This document shows positions 46,543 to 57,579 of a stretch of DNA of 64,000 nt, one piece after another. The stretch is from Cerioporus squamosus. Lineage: Eukaryota; Basidiomycota; Agaricomycetes; Polyporales; Polyporaceae. The notes under the pieces were generated by a model. That model did no database searches. It saw only the letters and a program-made list of their open reading frames with translations, and had not been told where the DNA came from. Made by a program: the position numbers and the translations under genes. How positions within the stretch are numbered: position 1 is the first letter of the stretch; the number at the start of each line of letters is the position of its first letter. The stretch spans positions 124,001 through 188,000 of the forward strand of contig JABYQS010000031.1 in the NCBI GenBank assembly GCA_022592435.1, in the 5' to 3' direction.

Positions 46543-46846
46543 TCGGCTTGCTGGGAATTCGGGGGCGCGGCGAAGTGTGGTGTGAGAAAGCAGAGAAGTA
46601 TCCAAGATGTATTCGGACCGTATTATACTACCTTTACGCTACTATGCTACACGGAACGCCGTATAATGTACAGTTTGGCAACCCGATGCCCCAGTCCTAC
46701 ATATGATAAATACACGGCCTATCGAGTATCAGGGGTGGCTGGTATATGGGAAGGAGGAGGGAGGAAGCGATAGCGAGCTGACAAGCAAGAAAGTCCAATA
46801 GATGTCCGCAGCGTGTCATATATACTTTCCAGAAAGCACGGAAGAC

Positions 46847-48410
46847 CTAGGTGATATGATAGGTCTTATGAAATGCGACGTGCTCTGGCTGAGCGGCAGC
46901 GACGGGAAAGTACGAGTCATACCCCGCGGACTGCCCCATGGCGGCGGCGCTGGGCCACTGCTCGTGCATCTGGTTCTGCCCAAGGCTTGACTGGCTCGAC
47001 GTCGAGATGGGAGACATGCTCAGCTCCGTCTCCGTCGGCGTCGAGAGGCCCTCGTACGACGAGGAGCCGTTGGCGTTGTACGAGCTGTTCCCACTGCTTG
47101 TGCCGCGCGCAGTGAGTCCTCTGCGCACCAAACCACGAGCTGATCGTCACTCACTGCATGATGTCGTTGAGCTCCGTCACCCGCCTGACGATCACGCAGG
47201 CATGACGGGCGGCACTGTGCTCGGGCAGCTGACGCAAGAGCGCAAGCGTGTTCTGGAGCTGATTCGTGAGCCCGATCAATGCGTTGCCCGCAGCGGGGTT
47301 GGTCACGCATGGGCAGGACTGCACGTATTGCTGCTCCTGGTAGTACTGGTCGCCGCCGTTGGAGGCGCCATGCCGCGCCTCGCTGTACGTCATGACAGAC
47401 GCGGACGAAGGCGAGGAATAGCAGGAGGAGTCGTCCGTGGGCGAGTAGACCCCGTTTGCGTGCTGGTGCGCCTGCTGGTTGCGATAGAGACTGTATGGCT
47501 GCGTGGCGCCGCCATCGACTCCGTTGGTGGTCGGAGAGGGAGTGAAGCGGTAGAGCTGGTGCTGTGCGGGGTCAGAGGACTGCTCGGTCTTGATCGCAGG
47601 AGGCAGTCGACCGTTCGCTCCCTGCATGGCGGAGTCGTCGTGACGGTCGCGGCCGACCTTTTGGTACTGAAGACGCCGAGAAGAGCGCGAATGCCACTTC
47701 TCGTTCGCGTCGCCGTCGCAGAAGTTGGGCTCGGCCCACTTCGGATGGGGTTTGCCTGCCCGCGGAGGATCGCTGAGTTGGCGGCGCTCGCCGGACGCGC
47801 AAAGCGGGAATAGTGCTGCTCACCACGAAGCTCGCGGACGAGGCTCTCGAGCTCGGCAATTCTGTTCCGCAGGCGGGTGTTCTCGTCGACATTCGGATCA
47901 TCCCTGTGTGGGCGTCCGACGTTCAGCATGTGAGGGTCTCGCGTGCACGACGGAAAGTAACCGACCTCAGCGCGGGGTCGTCCACTTCGTAGACACACAG
48001 GCCCGTCTACGCCGGAGTTCCAGAACGGGTCAGGATAAACCCGATATGATCAAAAAGGTAAATGCTAGTACCAGGCCAAGTTGGATGCAGCGCTGGCATG
48101 GCCGCTTCCTATCACACTGTGAACAAATGCATCAGCGTCGGGTAGGCAATGACGAGCGCGTGCAGTACGCGTACCTTGCGTTTGGAAGTATGGCAGTTCA
48201 GGCAGGATTGGGTGGTGCGGTTCCGCCGCCTATGGCGTAGGCGAAGTTGAGCATGAGAGGTAGGGGAGGGTGTATGTGCCATGGCAGTACTCACCTCTTG
48301 CGGTGGTCCACCTCCAGGCCGGCGAGGTCGAAGTCCATGATTTCGCCCTTGAACTGCAAGGGCTGAGGAAGGGTGTCGGAAGGGATGATAGTAGTCGATG
48401 ACATGGTCAT
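46847..48410 (-). CDS. Zn2Cys6 transcription factor with leucine zipper
   Basis: Start 48410 (MTMSSTT) or 48404 (MSSTT), both in frame. Small exons encode a binuclear zinc cluster: SCLNCHTSKRK, CDRKRPCQRC, IQLGLTGLC (six cysteines spaced C-x2-C-x6-C-x5-C-x2-C-x8-C). This is followed by DDPNVDENTRLRNRIAELES and LVRELRG, a short coiled-coil dimerisation segment. The next exon starts KPHPKWAEPNFCDGD. The rest is Gln/Ser-rich and likely an activation region, with a conserved-looking CPCVTNPAAGNALIGLTNQL and ARHACVIVRRVTELNDIM. It ends EHVAFHKTYHIT. Zn2Cys6 factors bind CGG-type half-sites in fungal promoters; no target can be inferred. The region upstream is unusually long and gene-free. Confidence 0.87.
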
Positions 48411-51218
48411 GGCCCAGGTAGTGGTTGATGGGGACTCGGAGGTGTCGAAGGGGGACGGACATCCTTATATTCGCTTCAAGGGTGCCACGAGCGCCTTCGA
48501 AGGACGCCTTCACGGCCAGATCCTGCCAGAGGAGATCTAAGCGGAAACCAGTCCACCGTCACGGACTTCGAAGGACAAACAGCACAGAATTGGCGCGGGG
48601 GCCCAACAGAATCCACGGCCCTGAGCACACTTCTGGACTGCCCCAGGACGCACGCCGTTTCACAAGAGGCGTGACATAACGTGTGAGTTCAAGGAAATCT
48701 CCTTAGCGTGGACGTTTGCGGATGCAGATAAGATTCTGCTGAATGGGCAACGTCGGATGCCGTTATGCATGGAATGATGATATCCAAGAACTCAGATATC
48801 AGAGTAGAAATCAGACCTCGCAATTGAGGAATTAGAGACCTTCCAGGGTCGACCCAAGACGCTACTGCTTTCGCGTTCAATGTGCTCCTGGGGCGCCGCC
48901 GGCGCGATGCGACCGTGGCCATACAACAGGCTTCAGGGAGCAAGATACGGTTCGGGTTCGCTGACGCAGTTGGCGTCCGGTGGCAGACGACGGCTGCGAT
49001 GAACAAGAGATGTTCCGTGCGCAATATATCCAGGAACAGGAGAGCTGTCCCAGTCACACACGGGCCACCCCGACACCGGTTGGCATCAACAATCCGAGAG
49101 GATATGTATGTACATATGGCATCATGGAGTCCCCCGACCCCGCTGCGAGTCGGGACGTACCTTGCGATGGATTGTGTTTCGTCATGGCACGCTGCGCACG
49201 ACTCGACGCATTGCAGAGGAGGCTGGGACACCTGCCTTCGGCAGCTGTAGAGGACGCGGGTGGCCGCGAGTATGATGACGAATTCGCCCATACGGCTGGA
49301 GTCGGTGCTGATACTTGTAAGGCGCGTGAAGGGAAGGGATAGTGACCGGAGACGAGTGGGTGGTACGGAACGTCGGGTAAACGGATGTGCACTTGCTCCC
49401 TCCAACGTGTTCGATGCCGACGGCGTACTCGGGGCGAAGGCTACTTCTGATGGGCCGGCGCTGGGCGTCTGGGGCCTGTGCGAGTCGAGAACACCGGGGT
49501 CGGGAGCCCAGGACGGAAGGGGCTGCTCGTGCAAAGGGAGCGTAGATCCTTGGCCCACTCGTGGCAAAACGCGGCACTGACAAATGACTGGGTCAACAGG
49601 CATCAGAAATGTGGCGTTTGAGTTTGGTGTATCCAGCGCGTTGCTTTCTACAACTTACGTTAACACGCCGGCCCACGGCGCTCGCCGCTACCACACGTCC
49701 AGGTGGCACCGGTCTTGGAACTCTCTTCCCTAACATCGCGCGCAACTGCCTGCGAGATAGCGAGGCGGGGACGGCGCGACGCCACGACAGCTTCAGTCAG
49801 CCAACCACGCAGCGCAGTCCCCAGCTACCACCCCTGCGCCGACCAATCCGGGGCAAGGGCGAGAAGCGAAGGCGAAGGCGAAGGCAAAGGCGGCGACGTA
49901 TCCGTGCAGCGTGCTGGCGCGCATCTCTTTAGGCTATCTGGAGGTGGGATAGGGGAGCCTGGGAGTCTCTGGGAGTCCATGACATGGGAGTGCCAAGTCT
50001 CCGGGAAGATCCCTGCACTTGCGCATGCCTCACGGGCCGTCTGACCAACAGTCCGCGCATGGTCCGAGCGAAAGGGTCGTAACGGAGATATCTGAGCAGC
50101 ACTGGCGGTCCCGCGAATGAGCGAATCTGTCCGATCATCCAGGGGGGCGTTGTCACGCACCGCGGACCTGTCTGGCCAAGGGGCCTATGTCTTCTGTACG
50201 TCGACGAGAAGGGCATGGATGCAGACGTGCTGTATTGGGACTAGATCTAGGTTCTGTTTCTTGTCAGCCGGGACCTGCGGAAGGTCGGCCGAAGGCGTAA
50301 GATCTCGGTTTAGGATTTGGAAGAAGAACTCACCGGGATCGGATAGCACTGGTAGCAGATGGTGATCTCCCGGGGCACCTGGAGACCGCCAGAGGAGTGG
50401 AAGCCGGGTGTTTCGAACGACAGAATCCGGCCGATCCTTGCGACATTCCATGACAGAACAGGCGATACGTCGCAAGTGGTACCGGGTTGCACAGGCGTGC
50501 GGACTGCGACCGTACAGGCAGGGAACCGGGGCAAGCAGTCGCATCACAAGGACAGGACGGGGTTTCCAATTGGGGGCATTCTGGGAGGAGGCAATCAGTG
50601 AGATTCGAGAAGCGCGGAGTTGGTTGTCCGCGGAAGACGGTCTGCAGAAGGCCTGTGACCACCATGTATAATTGTGCTGTGGGCTAAGGAGGCCTGGTCA
50701 AGTGCAAGGCCTGGGTACGGGCACGAGGAGCCCCGCTGCGAAGACGCGCGCGCAGATTTGGCCGGGTGCTTTGCGGGCGACGTACAATGTACATGTCCAT
50801 GCAAGACCTGCAGATGCGTGGCATTGGCCGGGGTTGCAATGGGTAGCGATGGCAGCACAGGGCCGGTGGCGGAGTTTGCATGTATTTGCACTGTGGCGCC
50901 ATTCACCAGAACGAGAGCACGGCGCACGGCGCACGCCACTGATTGTTTCGAAGAGTTGCAGACGACAGACTGCGACAGCCTCGGACAACGTCACTGTCCT
51001 TTCTCACATCCTCTGAGGCCTCATCTCATGTGAGCATCTCCTGATCTGATATCCATTCGATAGCCAGCTCACCCGTTCCCAGAGCACGTCCCACACATCG
51101 CCATGCTGCCTCAGCATGCAAGCCGAGGGTCGGCAGAGCTCGACGCGGCTACCCCGCTTGCGTCTCCGTCTCTGTTCTCAGCCCAAGTAGCTGCTCAAAG
51201 CCCATTCCTGTTCCCTGC
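48411..51218. other. Long gene-free region upstream of the Zn2Cys6 factor
   Basis: About 2.8 kb. It contains a 304-codon open frame on the minus strand (48689-49603), but its composition is erratic, other frames are equally open and no motif appears, so I do not call it. Large regulatory upstream regions are common for fungal developmental regulators. I see no repeat or RNA gene. Confidence 0.4.
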
Positions 51219-51998
51219 ATGAAGCAGACGCTGGGCTTCACTCCGCCAGGATATGTCCGGAATGAACGGTTCGATAAGTTCACAGCTGTCTGGTACGACC
51301 GCACTTCGCATTTAGACATATTGCCTGCTGCTGCTCCCCTACAGTTTCACACACCAGACGTCCCGAAGCCCAGTGCCGACTATTCTCCTGACCTCGTGGA
51401 ACAGGTCGAGTCAGTTTCGCGCGCCACTTCTATCGTACCTCGGACTTGTCTACCCGCACGGTCCGGGAGCGGGTGCGTTGGAACCCACGGACGCTATACG
51501 CAAGTCGCTCCTACTGCAGTGGGTCGTTGGCTCTTGGGAACTCCGTCGATTATATGGCGTATTTCGCCCGCGCCACCACGTCGCATGTGCGGCATCAAAT
51601 CGACTTCCTTTGCGCCAGTTTCACGGCTACTCGCATCCGCGCGACACAAACGGGTTCTACAGGACGCCCGCAGTACGTACGCTCGTCGACGTACTTACCG
51701 TACACTCGCTCCACAGTTGTGTGGTTCGTGTACAGCTGTACAGTGTACCTGGCTCCTGGTTGGAAATGTCCACACAGTCGGCGACGCATCCATGGGATTG
51801 TCGACAACCACAGTCCCGTCCGTCTGTCCGCCGGAGAACAAGGGCCATAGAGGTCCCGGAGCGATCGTACAGAGAGAATCACTCACAAGGTCGTACTCGA
51901 GGATCCCCGGCTTCAGCCAATGCATCAACAACGGTGGAGGGCGGCTGTCTCTCATGCTGCTCCGTGATTCTTCAGGCAACAACTCAGCCGATACCTAG
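51219..51998 (+). other. Possible decayed or missed coding region
   Basis: A 259-codon frame starts at 51219 (MKQTLGFTPPGYVRNERFDK). Locally better-looking protein segments lie in different plus frames: FTPPGYVRNERFDKFTAVWY, then LLLQWVVGSWELRRLYGVFR in the next frame, then STVVWFVYSCTVYLAPGW in the third. No splice solution joins them. This could be a multi-frameshifted gene or chance in GC-rich DNA. No family is recognised. Confidence 0.25.
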
Positions 51999-52704
51999 TC
52001 CGACAAAGCTGCAGGAAGCCCTGTAGGTCGTCCGCTAGTACCCTCGATTTCAACCGCGACAGTTCACCAACTTCGGACTCCATATTCACGCCTGACGACA
52101 ACCCTCATCTGCGGTGCGATCTCTCACCTCCTTCTCCTGCACCCATGTGGGTCTTTCTCGCGTACTCGCCGCCCGGAATGGCCTGGTGTACCAACCTCAG
52201 AGCCGCTGTCGATCCCACCCTCCCGGTTGTGAGGATTATGTCCGTTGGCATGAGGCAGACAATCTATCTGGTGTACTTACGCTATAGTTGACTAACACCT
52301 GAACGTATGATTGGCTTGTGAGCCCGAATCTTATCCCCTGCAGGGTCGTGTCGCCGGTTTAATGAATGACGAAACTTGGGAACCGCGCGTAACGGCGCGT
52401 CCTTGTGCTAAATCTGTGTACTGAAGCGACGACGGCGCTCGGCCGCTGTAATGGGTATGGCATCCGAACCGTGCATTGCCCTCGCATCCGGCGAGCTCGA
52501 CAACCGGGGGCGAAGGGGTCGGCGACGTCGTGCTCAGAACTTGAGGCAGCAAGTCCCGCGACGCGTAGTCGGCGTGACCCCTGCTAAGCGCGCTAGGCGC
52601 GCGCTGGTGGCGTGGAGCGCGTCATATTCGATCGTCTGCAGCGTCCAAGACGGCGTCCACTACTCTTGCTTCCTACCACGACCTCGACCATCAGTCCATT
52701 CGCG
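51999..52704. other. Upstream region of the phosphatidylserine synthase gene
   Basis: About 700 nt with no supportable ORF, presumably the promoter of the gene at 52705. Confidence 0.35.
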
Positions 52705-54914
52705 ATGTCGCTCGCCGAGGACCCTGGAGTCTCGTCATCCTCACCCTTGATATCGCCCTCAGACGAATACTCGGACAGCCCGCTTTCACCGCCGCTCAAC
52801 GCGCAGGAATCGCAGAATCTGCCGGGTTTGGATGGGACGCCCGTACGCTGTGAGTCTGAGCTCTCTTTTCGGGGCCGCGGTATCCATGTCTTACCGCTGC
52901 ATGGGCAGGGTTTGATGTGAGTTAGAGTTGGTGTCAGGAGAGGCAGCAGGTGCTCACAGCTCCCGACTACGCCGAGCAGGCGGACCGCAAGGAACCGTAC
53001 ACCCAAATCACACCCTTTCAAGAGCAGCATGATACTAGCGTCGAGTACGTACACGCTCCGATGCTGTTCTCTGCGCCAACATGTGCTCATGACCCAAGAG
53101 GTTCTTTTACAAGCCAATTACCCTCACCGCGCTCGGGGTCGCATTTGCAATACTGGCGTATGTTGCGATGACTCAGGACGTGCTGAGGGAGGGCCAAGAG
53201 AAGAAGCGAGTGTGAGTCTGAACTCTCTGTGCGAACTTTCGCGGTGCGTTAGGCGGCTGACGAGATGTTAGTGGCGCATACGCAGCGATCGCCTCGTTCC
53301 TGCTGTTCTCCACAATACAGTTCCGAGATGGGCCGTTCATTCGACCCCACCCAGGTGCGCTCTGGCTCGCGGGTGCGGTCAATGAAGTACGTGTCTGACG
53401 GCCGCCGTTAGCCTTCTGGAGAGTGGTATTGGGCATAAACCTACTCTACGAACTCGCCCTCGTCTTCCTGCTCTTCCAAGACCTCGATTCAGCACGTTCC
53501 ATGATGAAGTATCTGGACCCCAATCTGGGGGTGCCCCTTCCCGAGAAGAGTTATGCTGAGAACTGCGACCTCACCGTTGAGAACGTGTGGGTGAGTGTAG
53601 TCTGTGACTCCCATCGTGAGGTCTCCGCCCGTTGACATGCGGCAGTAGAACGCCATAGATATCTTTTGTCTGGCGCACGCGCTGGGATGGTTCGGCAAGG
53701 CTTTGATTCTGCGCGACTACTGGTTCTGCTGGGTTTGTTTTCCAATTCCGCCCGTTCCCCCGGTTCGGACCTAACGCTGCATCCAGATTCTAAGCATTGC
53801 CTTTGAGTTCGCCGAGTATAGCTTGCAGCATCAACTCGCAAACTTCGCCGAGGTGCGTCATACTTCACGACAGCATGCAGTGACGTCTAACGGTGTCTGG
53901 TGACGCAGTGTTGGTGGGACCATGTGCGTCTCTTCATATCGGGTAATTGTCGCCGTACTGAAGACATCTCCAGTGGATACTCGACGTCCTTGTTTGTAAC
54001 TGGCTTGGGACCTATCTTGGTGAGCTCGCGTCGCCCGGGACAATGTGATTAACCGCTAAAACCCACGGTGCTAGGCATGAAGACATGCCAATTCCTCGAG
54101 GTCAAGGTATGGCACTCCAAATTATTTACATCGTCATAATGTCTGAGTTGTCCGCAGGGTTACACATGGCGCGGTTTCCGTCAAACACGAGGCTTCCGGT
54201 CCAAGACAAAGCGGGTTATCAGCCAGTTCTCTCCGCATGATTGGACGACATTCAAGTGGGAAGGCACGGCATCGTTCGTCCACTACGTGACCGTCGTTCT
54301 TCTCCTGGCGGTGTTCTTAGCGGCCGAACTCAATCCCTTTTACCTGAAGGTGAGTCCCGACGAGTGACAGGCATGACATTGCGGTGACCAATCGCCGTCA
54401 GACATTACTTTGGATGGAACCCGACCATCCCTTCGTAATCGCGCGTTTAGTGGGGGTCTTCTTGTGTGCGCTTCCCGCGGTACGGGAATTGTATCAGTAC
54501 GTGAACGATCCGAGGTACGCCAGTTTTGTCCATGTCGTTAACAAAGAGAGCTCACGGATGACGGTTACCGATCCGTTGGGCGTATCTCGTGCTACACGAG
54601 TAGAAGGGCCGTGCGAATGGGTCAGCACGTCTGGCTGCTGCTCGCCACGATCTGCACGGAGCTGCTGGCAATCACGAAATGGAGTCAAGGCCAGTTTCCC
54701 GAGCCGCTGCCGAAGCGCGTCAGGTGGGCCTGGACCATCGGCGCTATCTTGTTGATTCTCTATCCCACCGTACAGGTGTGTGGCGTGTTCTCTGCTTCGG
54801 GACGCCTGGTCAACTGACTGCACGATTGACGGGGGGCTCTGCAGTTCGGGGTGCCTGCAGCCAGGCGGTACCTGCGACACCATCGACGTAATGCGAAAGC
54901 AAAGAGCCTATGAC
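52705..54914 (+). CDS. Phosphatidylserine synthase, base-exchange (PTDSS1/2) type
   Basis: Start MSLAEDPGVSSSSPLISPSD at 52705, then about 13 exons with GT-AG introns, total roughly 500 aa. Key segments in order: [168 protein letters not shown] and VHYVTVVLLLAVFLAAEL. These are the conserved blocks of animal and plant PSS1/PSS2. That enzyme is an ER membrane protein that swaps serine for the head group of phosphatidylcholine or phosphatidylethanolamine. Several membrane helices are evident. It ends RNAKAKSL. The first exon is not conserved, so the start is less certain than the rest. Confidence 0.92.
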
Positions 54915-57579
54915 GAGGGCGATGGACGGTTCTCCCGCAGCGTTAGTCTGCTGCAAGTGAACACATCATATGCATCTTCTGGTACGGCGGTACGTAGAGG
55001 GTTCGGTGGCATTAACTTACCAGTTATTCTAATCACCAGGCACACACTATGTACAAGAGGTTCTCATGATAAATACGGTTTCGCAGCCATGCTGAGCGGA
55101 ATCGGAGCTTGTCAATATAAACGATACAACGGGACTACGGCGACAGTTGCCTGCAGAAGCCGGTCGAAGCACACGGACCGCATGGGGCCTGTCCGTGCGT
55201 GACGCATCGGAGGAATAATCTCGATCCTGTATCTCGAAGACAAGGCACGGCGCGGCTGATCGATACGATTCCGCACGCAAGCGCGCCACGGGAGGGATTC
55301 GACAACACGATCGCGCAAAGAAGCTTTCGTATACGTATCAGCGCTACTCACCGCCCGGCCGACCGCGCCCACGGTCGATTTTATCAAACCCGTGCTCCAT
55401 TCGCGTCCTAAGTACTCCTGCCTGACAGGTCCCGCGGCACAGGCGGGCCCAGCCGGGAATGCGCGCCGGTACGCAGTTCCCCATTCCCGTCGGGGGCGAG
55501 GCGACGGGCGGTCGGTCGACGGTGGAGATAGTCTGGAGATAGACCCCAGCCTCCTCGACGACCCCGCGGTGATCAATCGGCAGCCTTGACAGGGCTCCCT
55601 GCCACATTTGGCGGGCGGGCGTCGCGTGGGTCCCCGGGAGCAGTCCGAGACTAGTATGGCATGAGCCCCCGTCTGGGGTTCCCCGTGCGCCCGCGGAGTG
55701 ATGTCACGCCCACGACGATCTCCCGCCGCGCAATGTGCGCACGCTTGGTATGGGCCTGCCGGCGGGTCGCAGATAGGGCTGGTTAGTATGTTGATCGTCC
55801 GCCGGCCCGCCCAAGGTGGCAATGGCTAAGTCGAGCGCGGCGGGGGGCACCGGACGGCTGCTGGGCAAGTTGCGGACTAGCTTGACACCGGCTGCCGGCA
55901 TGTGCAGCGCCTGGGGGCAGGGGGTATTCATTCTAAGAATTGTTTAATGCCAATGCCAGATGGTTCCGAAGAGGTTGAACATCATGGCCTAGGGGCGCGC
56001 GTGTCGTCCCGAGGAGAACCAGGAAGAACGTTCCTTCTGGGGTGGGGGCCATGCGCCGTCCGCTGGGCGCAAACCCTCCCAGCGGCGGCGAACGTCCGAC
56101 GCAGAACGGCGTCCAGGTGTTGAGGATGCCATTGCGCTGAGAGCTTAAGACTCTGAGCGGAGAGCAGTGGTGATGTTGATGCATCATGGCTGCAGCAAAA
56201 ATATCAGCGATACAGAGGACGACTCCCATGGACGACAAGCGCACTTACGGCAGCTGGTGTGAATGCAGAACGCAATAGACGGCGAGGGGATGCAGAGCCG
56301 GCGGCTATGGGGTGCGGACCGCAGGAGCACGGTCCCACGTCGACAGTCGGTGGCGTCCGTCCGCCAGGCGTGGACGGTTACGGGGCACCTGTGGATCTGG
56401 CGAGCGCAGCGGGGACCCTGGTGTCCCCGCCACCGAGTCAGCGCGCTGTCTGAGGATGCCCAAGGCGGCGCTGTACGTCGCACGTCGTTCCGCCGCGCAA
56501 CTGCGAGGCGCCGGGCAGGGCGCGATAGTCGTCCTGGATGAGAGGAAGTGAATCTCGAGAGGGGTGCTTCTAGTGCATAATGGGCATGTCCTCAGCAACT
56601 CTATCGGTGACAAATACTGATCGCTCACGTCGGATTGGTGTCCCGCCGTGTAGGGTCTCGGATCTAAACTTGTTACGGCTGCGCGGATAGGCAGTAGTAA
56701 CACGTTGCGGACTGTGTGGTGGATGGGAGGGCATCGAGCAAGGAGCCGATAGGAAGACCTGCGGCCAAGTGGGCGAGGAATCAGTAGGAGTGGAGTTCAT
56801 GTCCGTCGGCCGTCAGCCGCGCAGAGCGACCGTTATGGACGTGCTGCAAGGGAATCCGCACCGGGGACAACAATTGACTCCGACTGCATACACTTGCTGT
56901 CAGTTAGGCGTAGGACGAGCCGAGTCGTCGAGCTGGAGAAGGGGTTTCTGCCGAGATGAACGGAGCGGGAGCGTGAGTGCTCTGTGCAATTCAGTAAGCT
57001 AGGAGGGTTAAGTCGGTTGCCGTCAGAGTACTTACCGGTGCGCGCATCGGTGCGCGCAACCGTTGGTCAACCTCGTAGTTCCCTGCGGTTGGGGGGGAGA
57101 GGGAAGGGGTTTGTAGTTGGAGTATGCGACGCATTCAGACGTTCCCTGGCCGGACGCTGCCATACAAAGGAACGTCATAATTAACCAATCACACACCATG
57201 TCACGACAACAAGACCGTTACCACAGTCCTGGCACGTACATGAAATCGCGAAGTCGTCAAGGCCTCGGGGTGCTCGTCCCTCAACATAGTCGTTCTCTGC
57301 TACTGTAGCCAGACTCGGATGGCTGGCTGTTGGCGGGGCGTGGCTAGAGCTCGGCTGAGCGACGCACTGTAACGAGTTGCCAAATAAGGAAGAGGGGCGG
57401 AACGTTCCAGTTGTTACGCGGCGCTTCCCGGCGCTTCGGGCTCCGTCAGGCCCCGTCGATGTCATTGCTTAGCAGAGCGCATATACTCACCGTTCTGCAC
57501 AGCGACCTCCCCAACGTTCTTCTTCTACTACCACCATCATCTGGCTTTGTTTCGTCTCTAGTCGTCGCTCGGTCTCGCC
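54915..57579. other. GC-rich region without a supportable gene
   Basis: About 2.7 kb. A 236-codon minus-strand frame (55112-55822) is rich in Arg, Pro and Gly, as expected of chance ORFs in GC-rich DNA. I see no splice continuity, motif, repeat or RNA gene. The promoter of the RING gene should lie at the right end. Confidence 0.4.

Noticed and set aside
48689..49603. 304-codon minus-strand open frame
   Set aside because: Composition is erratic, overlapping frames on both strands are equally open, and no domain, splice pattern or coherent helix/strand pattern is visible. It looks like chance in GC-rich promoter DNA.
55112..55822. 236-codon minus-strand open frame rich in Arg, Pro and Gly
   Set aside because: Typical of antisense or intergenic GC-rich sequence; no motif or start context supports it.
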